DNA of 64,000 nucleotides from Bostrychus sinensis (Eukaryota > Chordata > Actinopteri > Gobiiformes > Eleotridae), in contig CM036254.1 of the NCBI GenBank assembly GCA_020698575.1, forward strand, positions 24,156,026-24,220,025, given 5' to 3'. The translations under genes and the position numbers were made by a program. Positions 1 to 10,627 of this stretch are shown here, piece after piece; position 1 is the stretch's first letter; every line of letters begins with the position of its first letter. Below the pieces are notes generated by a model. That model made no database searches. It was not told where the DNA came from and saw only the letters and a list, made by a program, of their open reading frames with translations.

Positions 1-1540
1 CTTTTGTACAGCACTTTAGACCCATCACCTGGCGTAAAGTAACAAATACCCCCATACCTTAATTACACAGTCAGATCTTACGGCGTGTATCTTTACAGAG
101 CTACTGACGCCAAATGGCCCGGCGTCTCACAAGGACCCTACCTCGCCGCCAACTGTGTGAACCGCCTACAACCCCACCGGCTATGAAGACTTTTTTTTTA
201 CAAATACATTTCATATATAATAAAAGTGTCCATACGTATATCTTGTGTCATGTATATTATTTACATTGTATTATGAGCACCCACTCAAATCGGGTGCCAG
301 TGCTTCCACTGTCACAGGGAGCAAAGCCTGGCCTGTATAGTCTGACCCAACAGACAAGCTACTGTAGCTCAAATTGCTGAAGTGGTTAATGCTGGTTCTG
401 ATAGAAAGGTCAGAATACACAGTACACAGCGGTTTACACAGTGCCCTAACTTTTTGAAACTGGGGTTTTATGTAGCTTTTTCTTTATTTGGTCTTAGTGC
501 ATGGGTCTTGGTATACTGTGATCTACCTGACTTCTGATAACTCTAGCCAGTAGCTCTCTCTGCACAGTCTGCATGTTAGAAAGCCAGTGCCCATCCAAAT
601 AAGATCAAACCCAACTGGGCCCATTTTGACTCCCTCTGTGAAATTTATAAGCTGGAGCATACCGTTCTCTCCACTCCAACTCCTCTCTCCTCCCCCTGTC
701 TTAAATTGAAACCTTTCAGACAGAAACGCTCTTGTTTGATTTAGCCCGACGGGAGACCACCAACAGTGTACCTCTCAGCAGAAACATTTGTCTAACGTTT
801 TTTTGATAATTTCTCTTCTTTTTATGCTTCATCATTCCTCCTGTCCCGACCTGGTTGTGTTTTTAACAAATCATTAACAGACTGCCACTTGGACCACAGC
901 TTGGCACCCCCCAGGAGGAGTGCTGACAGGATGGGGGTCCCAAAGGGGCAGAGTTCAAAGGGTCGGGTGATGCTGTATTGCTGTGGTAGGAGGAGAGAGT
1001 GGTTAGGGTGAGGGGGGCGTGAAGGTCAAAAGGCTGAAAATGAGAGTTTATAGTTTGGTGTCACGCTGAGCAGATCCAGAGCCATCTAGCTGCCAGTGAG
1101 AGGTGTTTGCCTTGCCATTACCATCACCACTATTTATTTTCAGACCTGCCCCAAGCTGCGCCGCTTGGTCTGAAAATGTCTGCTTTACTTTTTGGCGAGG
1201 AAATATGTTCAAATGTGTTCAGTGCATACAAGGAGCCAGACTCCTAAATGCACTGAAAATGTTATTCAAAGTGAGACTTGTCATGTTTCTGTAGAAGAAG
1301 TATTTACATTTTAAAGCACTTTAAAAGGAAAAAGGAAAATAACTTTTCTATTGTTACAAGCCTTTTAAACAAAAATTCATACACATAATCAGTCTTGGCA
1401 ATTTGTTTTCTTGTGCTGTACTGTATAGTGGAGAACTACAAACTTGCAAGGACAGTTATTTTTGCTTTTACAGTATTGTATTGTACTCGTGCTTTGTGGA
1501 TATAAACTACTTCTTTTGTTTTCTATGATACCACAAACCC
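1..1540. other. ate1 upstream intronic sequence, no gene recognised
   Basis: AT-rich sequence with short open frames in several frames and no recognisable exon or repeat. It lies 5' of the ate1 exon at 12522 on the same strand, so it is most simply an ate1 intron. That is inference from the position of the gene. I looked for codons of the conserved ATE1 segment that should precede the 12522 exon and did not find them. Confidence 0.5.
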
Positions 1541-1662
1541 AGCCAATCTTCTTTCAGCGAATCATCTGCTTCTCACCATGCAGTGATTTTCATATAGATT
1601 TGGCACAGGTTTTACTCCGGATGCTCCTCCTGACGCAACCTTCTCCATTTATCTTGGCCTAA
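1541..1662 (+). repeat. dispersed fish retroposon-like repeat, copy 1
   Basis: Contains the string cluster 'cgaatcatctgc ... cagtgattt ... gatttggcacagg ... ttactccggatg ... ctgacgcaacctt ... catttatc'. The same ordered cluster recurs near 35500, 41215, 56757 and 57893, so it is a dispersed family. Order and decay suggest an old non-LTR or SINE-type remnant. I cannot name the family without a repeat library. Confidence 0.6.
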
Positions 1663-1937
1663 ACTATGCTTTAAACACATTTTATATCCCATTTAAAAAC
1701 ACAGCTTATGTTGCACTTGTGTGGCATCAGTGTTTACATGTCCTGGATCTAGAATAATGGAAACACAAGCCTGTTTTGGGGCTACCCGTACCAAACCATC
1801 CCTTACTGACATGACTTGTGCTGTGCTGTTCAGTGGAAAGTGCCTAGAGGGTATACTGGTTTGTGAATTTTATTACTACAAACTTCATGGGATGTGCAAT
1901 TTTAGCTGAACATTGATACTATACTTACCTTCTCATG

Positions 1938-1977
1938 ACCCACTTTTGGGTCCCAAACCACTAGTTGAGAATCACTG
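1938..1977 (-). mobile_element. hAT-type terminal fragment
   Basis: Read on the minus strand it begins CAGTGATTCTCAACTAGTGG and continues with 'gggacccaaaagtgggtc'. This is the same terminal sequence as the complete short element at 46719-46941. The opposite end was not found, so this is a fragment. Confidence 0.55.
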
Positions 1978-2164
1978 GTCTATACAACTGACCTCTGATG
2001 TGACTATGCACAGTTTTCCTCTCTTCAGCAGTTCAAGGAATGTGCCCATCTCACATTTTTCTTCAAATTTGTTCTGTATTAAATAAAAACACAACTGCAG
2101 AGCTGAGGCTTGAAGCTTTAGGTGGGATTTTAAAACTGAGATTAGGGTCTACAGCACTGAATGT

Positions 2165-2465
2165 GAGTCGGTGAGCTGTGGTCTGTGTCAGACAGGCGTA
2201 ACGGCTGCGCCAGCCCATAAACCCAGATAAAGAGATAAAAGTGCCCAGTCTGCGAGCTGATGCCCATAAAAGTGTTGCCATTGCTTCTCAGGCCTCCGAC
2301 GAAATGCGATCCTGTAAAAATATTTTCTTCTCATTAACCTGTCATGCGTGGAGCCGTGACGCAGACCCAGGCCGAGGGAGTGAGGAGAGTAGTGGGAGGC
2401 AGTGGGGGTATTTGAGGCTCGTCTGGGGCCCAAAAGGGAGAGTTACCAGTCTTTATTTGCAGCAC
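2165..2465. promoter_or_regulatory. candidate conserved non-coding element in ate1 intron
   Basis: A complex segment, richer in GC and CpG than its surroundings, without transposon ends. It includes an AT-rich core around 2300-2340. Several overlapping frames are open on both strands, which is what low stop density in constrained or GC-rich non-coding DNA also produces. No frame has convincing protein character. Regulatory function is inference only. Confidence 0.25.
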
Positions 2466-2719
2466 GCCCTTCAGTGATGTGTGGAGCAGGCTGAAAGGCC
2501 GAGGCAAGGCTGGAGTGTTTAAACAGCAGTGTAAATCTCCCCACATGCTCAGGCTGCTTGTTGGTAAGCTACACACACAGACATATGTGGGGTGCAGCAT
2601 ATTGTTTCATTCTGTATAGGCCCGTTTAATGTTTGTAAACATCATGGCTGCAATGAGTTCAGGAGCCTGTAATATATTTTCAATTGGCAATAGCCACAAA
2701 GAAACAGAAATAATCAAAC

Positions 2720-3086
2720 CTCCCAGCGTCCAAAAACATGCATGTTACATGTATTCTTTCATCTTCTTCCACTTATTCCCATTAGGGATCGGAACTGGAG
2801 CCTATGGGCCTTAGGCGGGGTACACCCTGGACAGTCGCAGGGCTGACACAGAAACATACACGTCTTTGGACAGTGGGAGGAAGCCACAATATCCTAAGAG
2901 AACCCACTGTAACACAGTGAGGACATGCAGACTCCCAGAGATCATGGAATGGCCAGCCCAAGGATCAATCTCACAACCTCCTTGCTGGGAGGCAGAAGCA
3001 CTAACCGCTCTGCGATCGTGCCCCTGTGTTTGCTGTATTGGTGACCCTAAATCACCTATAGTGAACAGATGTGAGTGTGAATGGTT
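2720..3086. repeat. degenerate fish retroposon tail(s)
   Basis: Contains 'gtccaaaaacatgcatgtt', 'ggcggggtacaccctgg', 'cagtgggaggaagcc', 'gaggacatgcagactccc' and 'gtgagtgtgaatggttgt'. Together these are the hallmark of the very common fish dispersed repeat that ends in '...ggataggctccag...'. Pieces appear rearranged. It directly abuts the mariner-like element that starts at 3090. The 157-codon frame across it is an accident of the repeat. Confidence 0.65.
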
Positions 3087-3171
3087 GTACAGTGTGTGCA
3101 TAAAGTCTCTTTATAATTTAAAAAATATATTACAAAGGCAATTGATGAGATATCTTAATCAGATTTGTTTT

Positions 3172-3644
3172 ATGGATTCAGTGGTTATCAAAGTTTTTAA
3201 TCACATACGTACTGCTGCCAGACAGTTACAGCTACCACTTTCAACAGTGCACAAAGTCCTACACAAGAACTTAAGATTGTACGCTTACAAAGTGCAACTC
3301 TTACAGCCTGAACTTGAGCCAAATGATAAACTAAGATGAAAAGATTTTGTAGTTAACATACTGGAACGAATTTCTGAGGATGAAATGTTCCTCACCTGAG
3401 TTTGTTTTAGTGATGAGGCAACCTTTCATGTTTCAGGGAAACTGAACACACATAATCTGAGAATCTGGGGATCCGAACAGTCCCATGTGACTTGCAACGT
3501 CACCAAGATAGGCCAAAGGTGAATGTGTGGGATCACTAATGCCATTGCCATAATTGAGGAGGCTATGCTACAGCGAACATGGCAAGAAATCAAGTACCGT
3601 CTTGATGTGCTTCGTGTAACTAATGGTGCCCAAACAGAGGTGTA
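3172..3644 (+). pseudogene. transposase remnant (IS630/mariner DDE type)
   Basis: Conceptual translation in shifting frames gives blocks such as ILERISEDEMF, FSDEATFHVSGKLNTHN, IWGSEQSHVTC and, after a gap, MLQRTWQEIKYRLDV followed by RVTNGA and a terminal tyrosine-stop. These blocks resemble the central and C-terminal parts of a widespread arthropod/fish transposase. FSDEATFH should contain the first-half catalytic aspartate region. In-frame stops occur around 3337 and 3398, and frames shift. The segment between the central block and the C-terminal block, where the later catalytic acidic residues would lie, is missing. Nonfunctional. The family-level call is from remembered motifs, not a search. 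Confidence 0.8.
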
Positions 3645-3648
3645 TTAA

Positions 3649-4019
3649 AGCAGAACTCAGTAGCTCTGTTTCTTCGCTCTTTTTTCTTATTTTCCTCTAT
3701 ATAGCTCCCCTGACATTTCAGAGTAAAGCACTATCGGAAATACTCACAAGCCCAGTTGACTCCTGTGTGACCCCTCGCTCATCTTTATTTTCGTTTTCCC
3801 TTCCGTGTTTCTGTACAAATTTTTTTCTTCCATTTTATTCTGGAACAACAAAAATCGAGAAATAAAGCCACCGCTAGCTTGTTGTTTTGCAAGTGTCACT
3901 TTCAGCCAGAAACACCAGGGAGAGATGCCGCATGCTTTATTTACCCCACAACAACTCATTTACCCATCACACAGACTCCAAACAGTTTACATAAGGTAAA
4001 AACGTTACTGAGTTCTGCT
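3649..4019. mobile_element. nested MITE flanked by TTAA
   Basis: A 371-bp insertion that begins AGCAGAACTCAGTA and ends with its exact reverse complement TACTGAGTTCTGCT. It is flanked by TTAA at 3645-3648 and 4020-4023. It sits at the transposase stop codon of the mariner-like element, so removing it and one TTAA restores a continuous mariner 3' region. No coding capacity. TTAA duplication suggests a piggyBac- or Kolobok-type mobiliser. A TA duplication with two longer terminal bases is an alternative reading. Confidence 0.8.
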
Positions 4020-4136
4020 TTAAATGAGGCAAAAAAAAATTATTATCTACTTCTTATTCTGTAATAATTTCCACAAATTTATATGTTCAATTGCTTTTGT
4101 AATTTTTTTTTAAAGAGACTTTATGGACACCCTGTA

Positions 4137-5730
4137 TTTCTATGTCTTTTTTGTGGTCTTGGTTTTCTTCCTCGTAAAAATAAAACTTGTCATCGAAGGG
4201 TCTGTAGTCCTCTGTTTTAAGACGCTGCTGGTTTGGACTTGTCTTTCATTTGTGTGGGCCGTATTTTAAGGTGGTTTTGGCTGTTAGTCGTATTTGTCTA
4301 GCCATGTGTGTGTTTGTACTGGCTGTCCTGTTTACATGCGTCCTTCAGCAGCCTGGGGCCCCCGACGTGCCCTCTCGTCTGGGCAGATCGTGAGCATTTC
4401 AACAGACTGGGAGTGTATTGTGAGTGCTATGTGTTGGGACAGGGCACGGATGTAGGGATCAGGCTTTGTGTTTATTGGTGTTCGGCTGCTATTGGCTGGG
4501 ACTGCCCCCAAGGTCAGGGTGCTGGCCTGGGTTGGGACGGGTTAGGTTTGCGCGGGCCTGTGTCACACTAGGCCTCTTTGTATACCCCACAACTTTGGGA
4601 TGGTCACGGATAAAAACTCACTGAATTATATACTGCAGAGAGTGGACAAATGTGACACTCTGACAAAATACATGGACTTTTGACCCACAGACACAACTAC
4701 GGTCAGAGTGCTTCATGGTGAATGTGCAGTACTCATAAATGATCCAAATGCAGTGCTAGAGTTAGTTATATAGCAATAGTAGTACCAAAATATGCATATA
4801 ATAATTCATATGCCTCCTAATATTCAATATAAGTTATGACAGTAATACATCATCTTTAAATTTGAATATTATAGCATATTTTCTTTCTTTAATCACTGGC
4901 CATTGAAAAATATTCACTCAAAACTGCGTCATCGTGAACTTTTTTTTTTTTTTTTTATTAACTGATTTTGCCAGTACTGAATTTGTCAACCACATCAAAG
5001 CATGTGAATTCAATAGGAGGGAATAAAAAGAAGCATATTAAATTATAATATGCATAACTTTCTGTAGACTGTTGGTTAACCTTTGCCCCTTTAAAAAAGG
5101 ACTACCTACCTACCTAAGCTATAGCTAGCTATATTTTCTTGAATTTTACTTTTTTCGTTTTACTTAGTTCCCGATGGCCATAGGAGAAAAGTAAGAGGTT
5201 TTCATTTTGCGTAGATAACTATTTTATATGGCAGCCCTGCATACTATACCTTTAAAAATGTGTCCCTGTGTAAAGATATCTCATAAAGATATCATATCTG
5301 ATAGGTATCTATATATGGATAGAGAAATTCAGTCACTTTTTAGTTATGAGTGTGGATACAGTGGTTCAGTTTAGCACCCCACCTGTCTGTTTGTATTCAG
5401 TAATCCTGCTGCTTTGTTTTGAATGGGGACAGTAGTTCTCTGTTTTAATTCTCAGCCTCCTCCACAACAGCACCCCCTTTGTTTTCACATGTTATTTTTG
5501 GATAATATATCTTTTGCCAGAGACAAACATAGCCCAGTCTCACACAGTGACCTCATCCAGTCACTTACATCACTGCTGGAGCCGTCGAGTCTCTCACTAA
5601 AGTAGGTGTTTCGGTCCACTCACAGATTAATGTATAACTTATGCCTGCTTTGCTTTCACACATTTCTAGCTTTAGTGATAGTGTGTACAGAGCACGAATG
5701 GATTACAGATCAAAGACAGACAGTACATTT
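4137..5730. other. intronic sequence; GC-rich patch near 4310-4570
   Basis: Mostly AT-rich sequence with no recognised feature. Positions about 4310-4570 are richer in G and C and open in two frames, but show no splice-site pair or protein motif that I trust. Confidence 0.35.
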
Positions 5731-5734
5731 GTAA

Positions 5735-5993
5735 ATTCTGTAAATGAGTGGGTAGTAATATTAACCTTAGTAATAGTTATAGTTACAATGGTAGTCGTAG
5801 TAATAGTAATAGTAGAAGCCTTTAGTGTTAATAGTAGCAGTAGTATCAATAGCACTAGTTCTAGCATTAGTAGTGACCGTTTTTTCTATTTAAGTACACT
5901 TTTACTCACATAATGATTGTGTTGAGTGCTTAATTCTACTTGAGTAATATTATTTTGCAGTACTTTTACTCTAGTACAGTTTTTCCACCTGTG
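5735..5993 (-). mobile_element. AGT-tract element, copy 1 (right part)
   Basis: An imperfect run of AGT-type trinucleotides (about 5750-5870) is followed by 'gtacttttactctagtac' and an end whose reverse complement is CACAGGTGGAAAAACTG. The same arrangement recurs near 33.9, 48.2, 52.4 and 55.2 kb. The left end is not clear. Non-coding and non-autonomous. Confidence 0.6.
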
Positions 5994-7070
5994 AGAATCA
6001 ACATTTCCACACAATACCGTCTCGTCCTCATTGCATACAACACCAATAGGGACACCTCAGCCAGTAGTGCAGATGAAAACTCGACGGGAGATACGGGCAG
6101 GAAATCAGGAGCAGATGTTGGTGTAAGGCCATGCAAAAAAGAAGGAAAATTCGGACACACATAGACACCACACCTCCCTTAAACTCCTGTGTCTTGGTCC
6201 TTTTTTTTTGCACCAAGTCTGAAAGCAGATCTCTTTGAACTACGACATTGCAATGTGGCTTTAAAACAACAACTGATGTAAGCTTGAAAGCCTCTTCTCA
6301 ATTCAGGCTGTGGTCCTTAAAAAAAAAAAAAAAAGTATGTTTCTAGTGCTGTTCTTTAGTAGGACATTTTGGGCTACAGTTATATGAGCCTATAGGGGCG
6401 TTTTACAGCAGTGGTAGTAATAATAAAAACATTAAATCCTGGGGCTGTTTTCACAATATTACAGAGACTGGGGCTTATGGCGGTCCAATAGTCAAAGTTT
6501 AAAGATGTTTAGTCTTTTGCTTTTTTACCACTACCTGCTATACAATTTGCATAATTTATTTGAAAAAATAGCAGATCAATTGTCATAAACTTACCGTGAA
6601 ATGAATTAAAATAAACAACATCAGCACAGGTAATGGCTTACTACTATTATAGTTAACATTGCTATTAAAAAAAGGTTTGTGTGCCATTTTTCTCATAGGT
6701 TTTGTTTTGTTTACCATAGGTCCCCTGTTGTAAGTTAGTCTGGGAGAAAGTTAAAAATGAATTTTGAACTTGGAGAGGTGTTGGCGATTTAGAGGAAATT
6801 CTGTGTTCGAACCTCAATAACCAAAACGAAGTCATGGGTGACCAGACTAGACAGGGACAAAAACAAGACTTTTAAAGAACTAGGAGCAGGTCAAGAGCAA
6901 GAAGAGGTAAGACAAAAATCAAGACTGTGGCCAAAGCTTGATATATGGTATGAGATAGATTCCATATAAATTTAATCTTACCACCAATAACAAATGCACA
7001 TGGCTTAAACTAGAAATGTTAGATTGGAAGTTCCAGTCACAGCAGAAATACAATGAAAAATGTATGGGCT
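5994..7070. other. intronic sequence, nothing recognised
   Basis: AT-rich. A possible SINE trace lies near 6780-6830, with a B-box-like 'gttcgaacc', but there is no matching A box at the proper distance. Confidence 0.35.
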
Positions 7071-7078
7071 TAATTTAA

Positions 7079-7427
7079 AGGTGCTTTGTAACATGTTTTA
7101 GCATACGGCTGAACAACGTGGAACTTATCAGTCAAATCATGTTTAGACCTCTGTAATATTAGCATTAGTACCATCACTTCCCAGTTCTGTCTTTACAACC
7201 TCCCTAGAGTTGAAAAACCAAATTTTCCTGATATCTTGCATGAAGTCTTAGGACATTTATGGACTAAATTGACAAGCAAACTCATCATTTGACCTATTTT
7301 TTTACTGCATTTGTGCATAGACAAAAGACTTATAGATGCTAAGAGGTTGTAGACTGGAGTTGTCAGCGGTGTGCAATTGCTACATAGTCTTTTTCCAAGA
7401 TGCTGCCAAAATTTACATGCTGGACCT
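7079..7427. mobile_element. possible TTAA-flanked MITE
   Basis: Bounded by TTAA at 7075-7078 and 7428-7431, with ends AGGTGC... and, in reverse complement, AGGTCC.... The right-end interior 'gatgctgccaaaatt' recurs at 29719-29735 in another dispersed copy. Inverted-repeat similarity beyond the first bases is weak, so the boundaries are tentative. Confidence 0.4.
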
Positions 7428-8214
7428 TTAAAATCCAGACTTTTCTTTGTTTATTACTAAGACAGGACTGAAAAAAGGACTCACTGTCAAGTATTTCGAT
7501 TAATACTATTCTGAAGTCTTTGCTCAAACTATTGCTTAAATGCAAAACATAAGAATTTAAGCTAAACAAAGACAATTTTTATTGACATTCCCTCTGATTA
7601 AAGCTGCCTTTGTTCAGCGCATACCTATGTCTGTACTTTCTGATCTGTGAAAGAAGTAGAAGCAGGAGGCCGAAGCGGTGTTGGTTTTCACGAGGATTCC
7701 ACCACTGCTGGATTTATGCGTGTGATTAATTGCTCTTCATATAAATCACAGGTTTGAGCCCTGGGCATCGCTCCTGTCTGTATCTCTGTGAGAAAACAGG
7801 ACTGCAGGATGGGTCCACAATGAAAGTGAATAACAAGGTGACAGTTATATGTTTGAAATGTGGAGTATGTTGTAATTTTATAATAGTAGGTTTGACAGCT
7901 GGGCACCTGCTATCTGTATCTGAAGATGTCTGTGTGGCCTCAGGAGTGAGAGTCACACATGGCTCCCAGGGATAATAGATCCAAGTGGATGCAGCTCATG
8001 TCCAACAGTGTGAGGATGTGTTTATCTTTATGCCTCATTATTGGGATTGGGTCATTGTTTACACTGTTAAGTCAAATGAGGTAATTTAGTTTTCCACTGG
8101 TTCTAGTTAAAGTTTGCAGAGATGGGTGCGCAGTAAAAAATTGTCTTTGTTTAAAATGGTAATCTGTTCTATTCATTAAACAAATGCATGATTAAGCATG
8201 ATATTTTAATGGGA

Positions 8215-8440
8215 AGTGCATTGTATGAAAGGCATGCGAGGCGACAGTGGTGCAGGAGGTTCAGAAAGTTGCCGTCTGACCGGAGAGTTGGTGGATCGCT
8301 TCCTGCTCCAGCACATACTGCCATTGTGTCCTTAGGCAAGACACTTCATCCCCATTACCTCCTCCAGTTCATTCAAATCATGTCATGTGGCTAGTTGCAA
8401 TAGGAAGGCATCTGGCATAAAAACTTGCCAAATCACTGTG
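8215..8440 (+). repeat. SINE-like dispersed repeat
   Basis: Contains 'gcgacagtggtgcaggag', 'gagagttggtggatcg' and 'cattgtgtccttaggcaag'. This is the fish repeat type with a tRNA-like head followed by the 'tgtccttgggcaagacac' block. A related, more decayed copy lies at about 17720-17815, and both share the trailing 'ataggaaggc' string. Confidence 0.55.
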
Positions 8441-8469
8441 CAACTGGTGCAGGGAGCAGCCAGAAAAAA

Positions 8470-8710
8470 AATTATAAAAAGGGTGCACAGTAGCCAAGTG
8501 TTTAGCACACCAGCATCTCAGCAAGGAAGTTGTGGGTTTGATCCTTGGACGTCTTTGTGGAGTCTGCATGCCCTGTGTTCCATCCTTCCACTGCCTAATG
8601 AGCTCTGCAACTACCTAGTCACTGTTCTAGGATATACACCTAAGACCCATAGTTGCTGGGATAGGCTCCAGTCACAAACCCCAATGAGAATAAGTAGATG
8701 AAGAATAATA
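8470..8710 (+). repeat. degenerate fish retroposon tail
   Basis: Reads 'gggtgcacagtagcc', 'gtgtttagcacaccagc', 'gtggagtctgcatgcc' and 'gctgggataggctccag' in order, then 'agtagatgaagaat'. These are the ordered landmarks of the common fish retroposon remnant also seen at 2720-3086, 22556-22785 and 31066-31140. Confidence 0.65.
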
Positions 8711-8863
8711 CATTGTAGCATATCTAGTAAATTAACTTGGAGTTTAATTTGGAGTAACACTTTCCCCTTCCTGTACAGTTACACTCAGACTAAGGCTCTA
8801 CATAGAACTACGCTGCATTTGCTATATGAACAAGGAAATGTTTTAAACGTATTTGTTCAATCA

Positions 8864-8935
8864 TGTGGTAGCTCAACAGATTAGAGCACACTTTCCAAAT
8901 AGATAAGGCTCTTGTATTTTGTCCTTGACTTTTTA
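8864..8935 (+). repeat. tRNA-like SINE head
   Basis: 'gtggtagctcaacagattag' resembles a tRNA A-box context and is followed by 'agcacactttcc'. No cloverleaf-compatible 3' half and no CCA-adjacent acceptor were found. I read it as a decayed SINE promoter, not a tRNA gene. Confidence 0.35.
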
Positions 8936-8999
8936 GTGACTGACTTCCTTTATTCTGCGCTTCTCCTTGTTCAAAGTCTCCCACACAAACCAATCCGTC

Positions 9000-10584
9000 A
9001 CCATCCCTCCCTCTTTTTTACTTCTCTCCTGTTCAGACCGATACGGAGGTGGCGCCGATGACTGACAGACAGTGAGTGAAAGAGTCACTTCAAGAGAGTG
9101 AGTGAGTAAAAGAGGAAGAAAACGTGCACAAACTTCAGTAAAGAGACAGGGTTGCCATCAGAGGCGTGAGGAATGGGAGCGGAGATGGCAGCGGGACAGA
9201 GAGAGAGTGTAGAAAATGAGGTGCAGATGAGTAACGGGATGGTATTTAACGACAGGGTGGACTGAGGGGAGCTGTCAGTGTGCCAGGACAGAGGGGCCTG
9301 ATCCGGAAAGGGGATAGAGCTTGGAAAATAGAAGACAGACTGAGGCCATGTTTAGGTGTTGCAAGAAAATGTGTTTTTTTATTACTATTTGTTTTGGTGT
9401 CAGTTGTAGTCAGTCCAATGTTTCCCATTAATTCACAAGTCTGCAGTGGCCTGTCTAAAATTGACCTTAAACATTATGTAACTTGCCATAAATACAAAAA
9501 TATGTATATTCTTAATAATCAACATATAATTTCCATGTACCCTTTTTGTTGAAAAAGCACTTAATTTAAATGTAACATTTTTACACATTGAAATATTATA
9601 CAGTGATGGATAAATGATTCATTGAGAGTTCCTAGATGCTGAAAAGTTATGCGGCTTTAACTGAATTTATTTTTTCAGTATAATGATGAAAATAATTCAA
9701 AATAAAAACATGCAAACCTGTCTGTAAAAAGCTTTAAATTGCTAAATGAATCACTGAATGAAATCTTGCTAAACTAGAAGGTTAAATGCTCACTTACCTG
9801 CTTTATAGAGATGTACTGTATCTAGCCTGGTATGATTAGAAAAAAACAAGACGAACCATTCTTTCATTGTTGCTTTTTGAACTAATTAAAATTCATTCAT
9901 TGACAGACAGAAAGTCAGATACTTAAAAAACTGGAAGAATAATGAAGCTGAAGCATCTGAGCAGGCGAACTCACAAAACACAAAGCTAAGCAAAAGAAGT
10001 TGGAGATGTTACAGAGAATTGAAACCAACCTGGGAAAGGGAAAAGTATAGTCTATAGTAGTCGAGTCTGCAGACAGTGGTGAACACAATTTTCACTTTCA
10101 CTAAAGCAGCTCTTCCCTCTCCGCTGTCTCCTCCGTCCAAACCGCTAATCGCTACGTACCTTTGTAATCTTCATACTTCTCTGGAGCATTTTATTCTTTT
10201 CAGGCCGAGGAATTGAGGAATTGTGCCATGAGCTGACACTGTATTTCTGCTCACTGTATGTTTAAGCCTTCACACTAGAAGGCTGGATCTTTCATTGTGG
10301 ACACAACATACAAAATTAGGAATCCACTGTAAAGACTCTGAGGCTGAAAACACATAATTAGCATTTTGTTTTTCTCTGTCTTCTCTAGTAACACTATTCT
10401 CCCCACATTACTGATTTTAGGCATGACCAAAGTCTGGCCAAGCATTTAAATATTTGCTTCTCATATTAAGACTGGTTAAAGCTGACATTGTTTGCCACAA
10501 CTTCCAGAATAATGAATTTTCTTCTCTCTTCAAAGGATTGTTAAGTTGTTCTATAAAAAAGTTATGTTTGAGACTAGTTAGAGA
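9000..10584. other. intronic sequence, no gene recognised
   Basis: Positions 9000-9280 are purine-rich with GAGTGA/GAGAGA stretches, and 10100-10260 is complex and non-repetitive. The rest is AT-rich. No exon or element ends were found. Confidence 0.35.
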
Positions 10585-10593
10585 ATAGATAGC

Positions 10594-10626
<33 letters not shown>

Positions 10627-10627
10627 G
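10585..10627. repeat. (GATA)n microsatellite
   Basis: About ten uninterrupted or nearly uninterrupted GATA units, directly visible, with one interruption (AGCTAG) near the left side. Confidence 0.95.

Larger units (their letters stand above)
3090..4134 (+). mobile_element. mariner/IS630-superfamily DNA transposon, decayed
   Basis: Left end CAGTGTGTGCATAAAGTCTC and the reverse complement of the right end CAGGGTGTCCATAAAGTCTC form terminal inverted repeats. They continue with 'ttta...attacaaa.gcaattg' on both sides. TA dinucleotides flank both ends (3088-3089 and 4135-4136), as expected for TA-targeting mariner-type elements. Transposase remnants lie inside on the + strand (see 3172-3644), and a second element is inserted at 3649-4019. 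The catalytic middle of the transposase appears deleted, so it cannot be autonomous. Confidence 0.85.

Noticed and set aside
2866..3339. 157-codon + strand open frame
   Set aside because: It runs across a fish retroposon tail and into the mariner-type element. The peptide follows repeat DNA, not a gene.
8864..8935. tRNA gene
   Set aside because: Only an A-box-like head. No cloverleaf or acceptor stem could be built.
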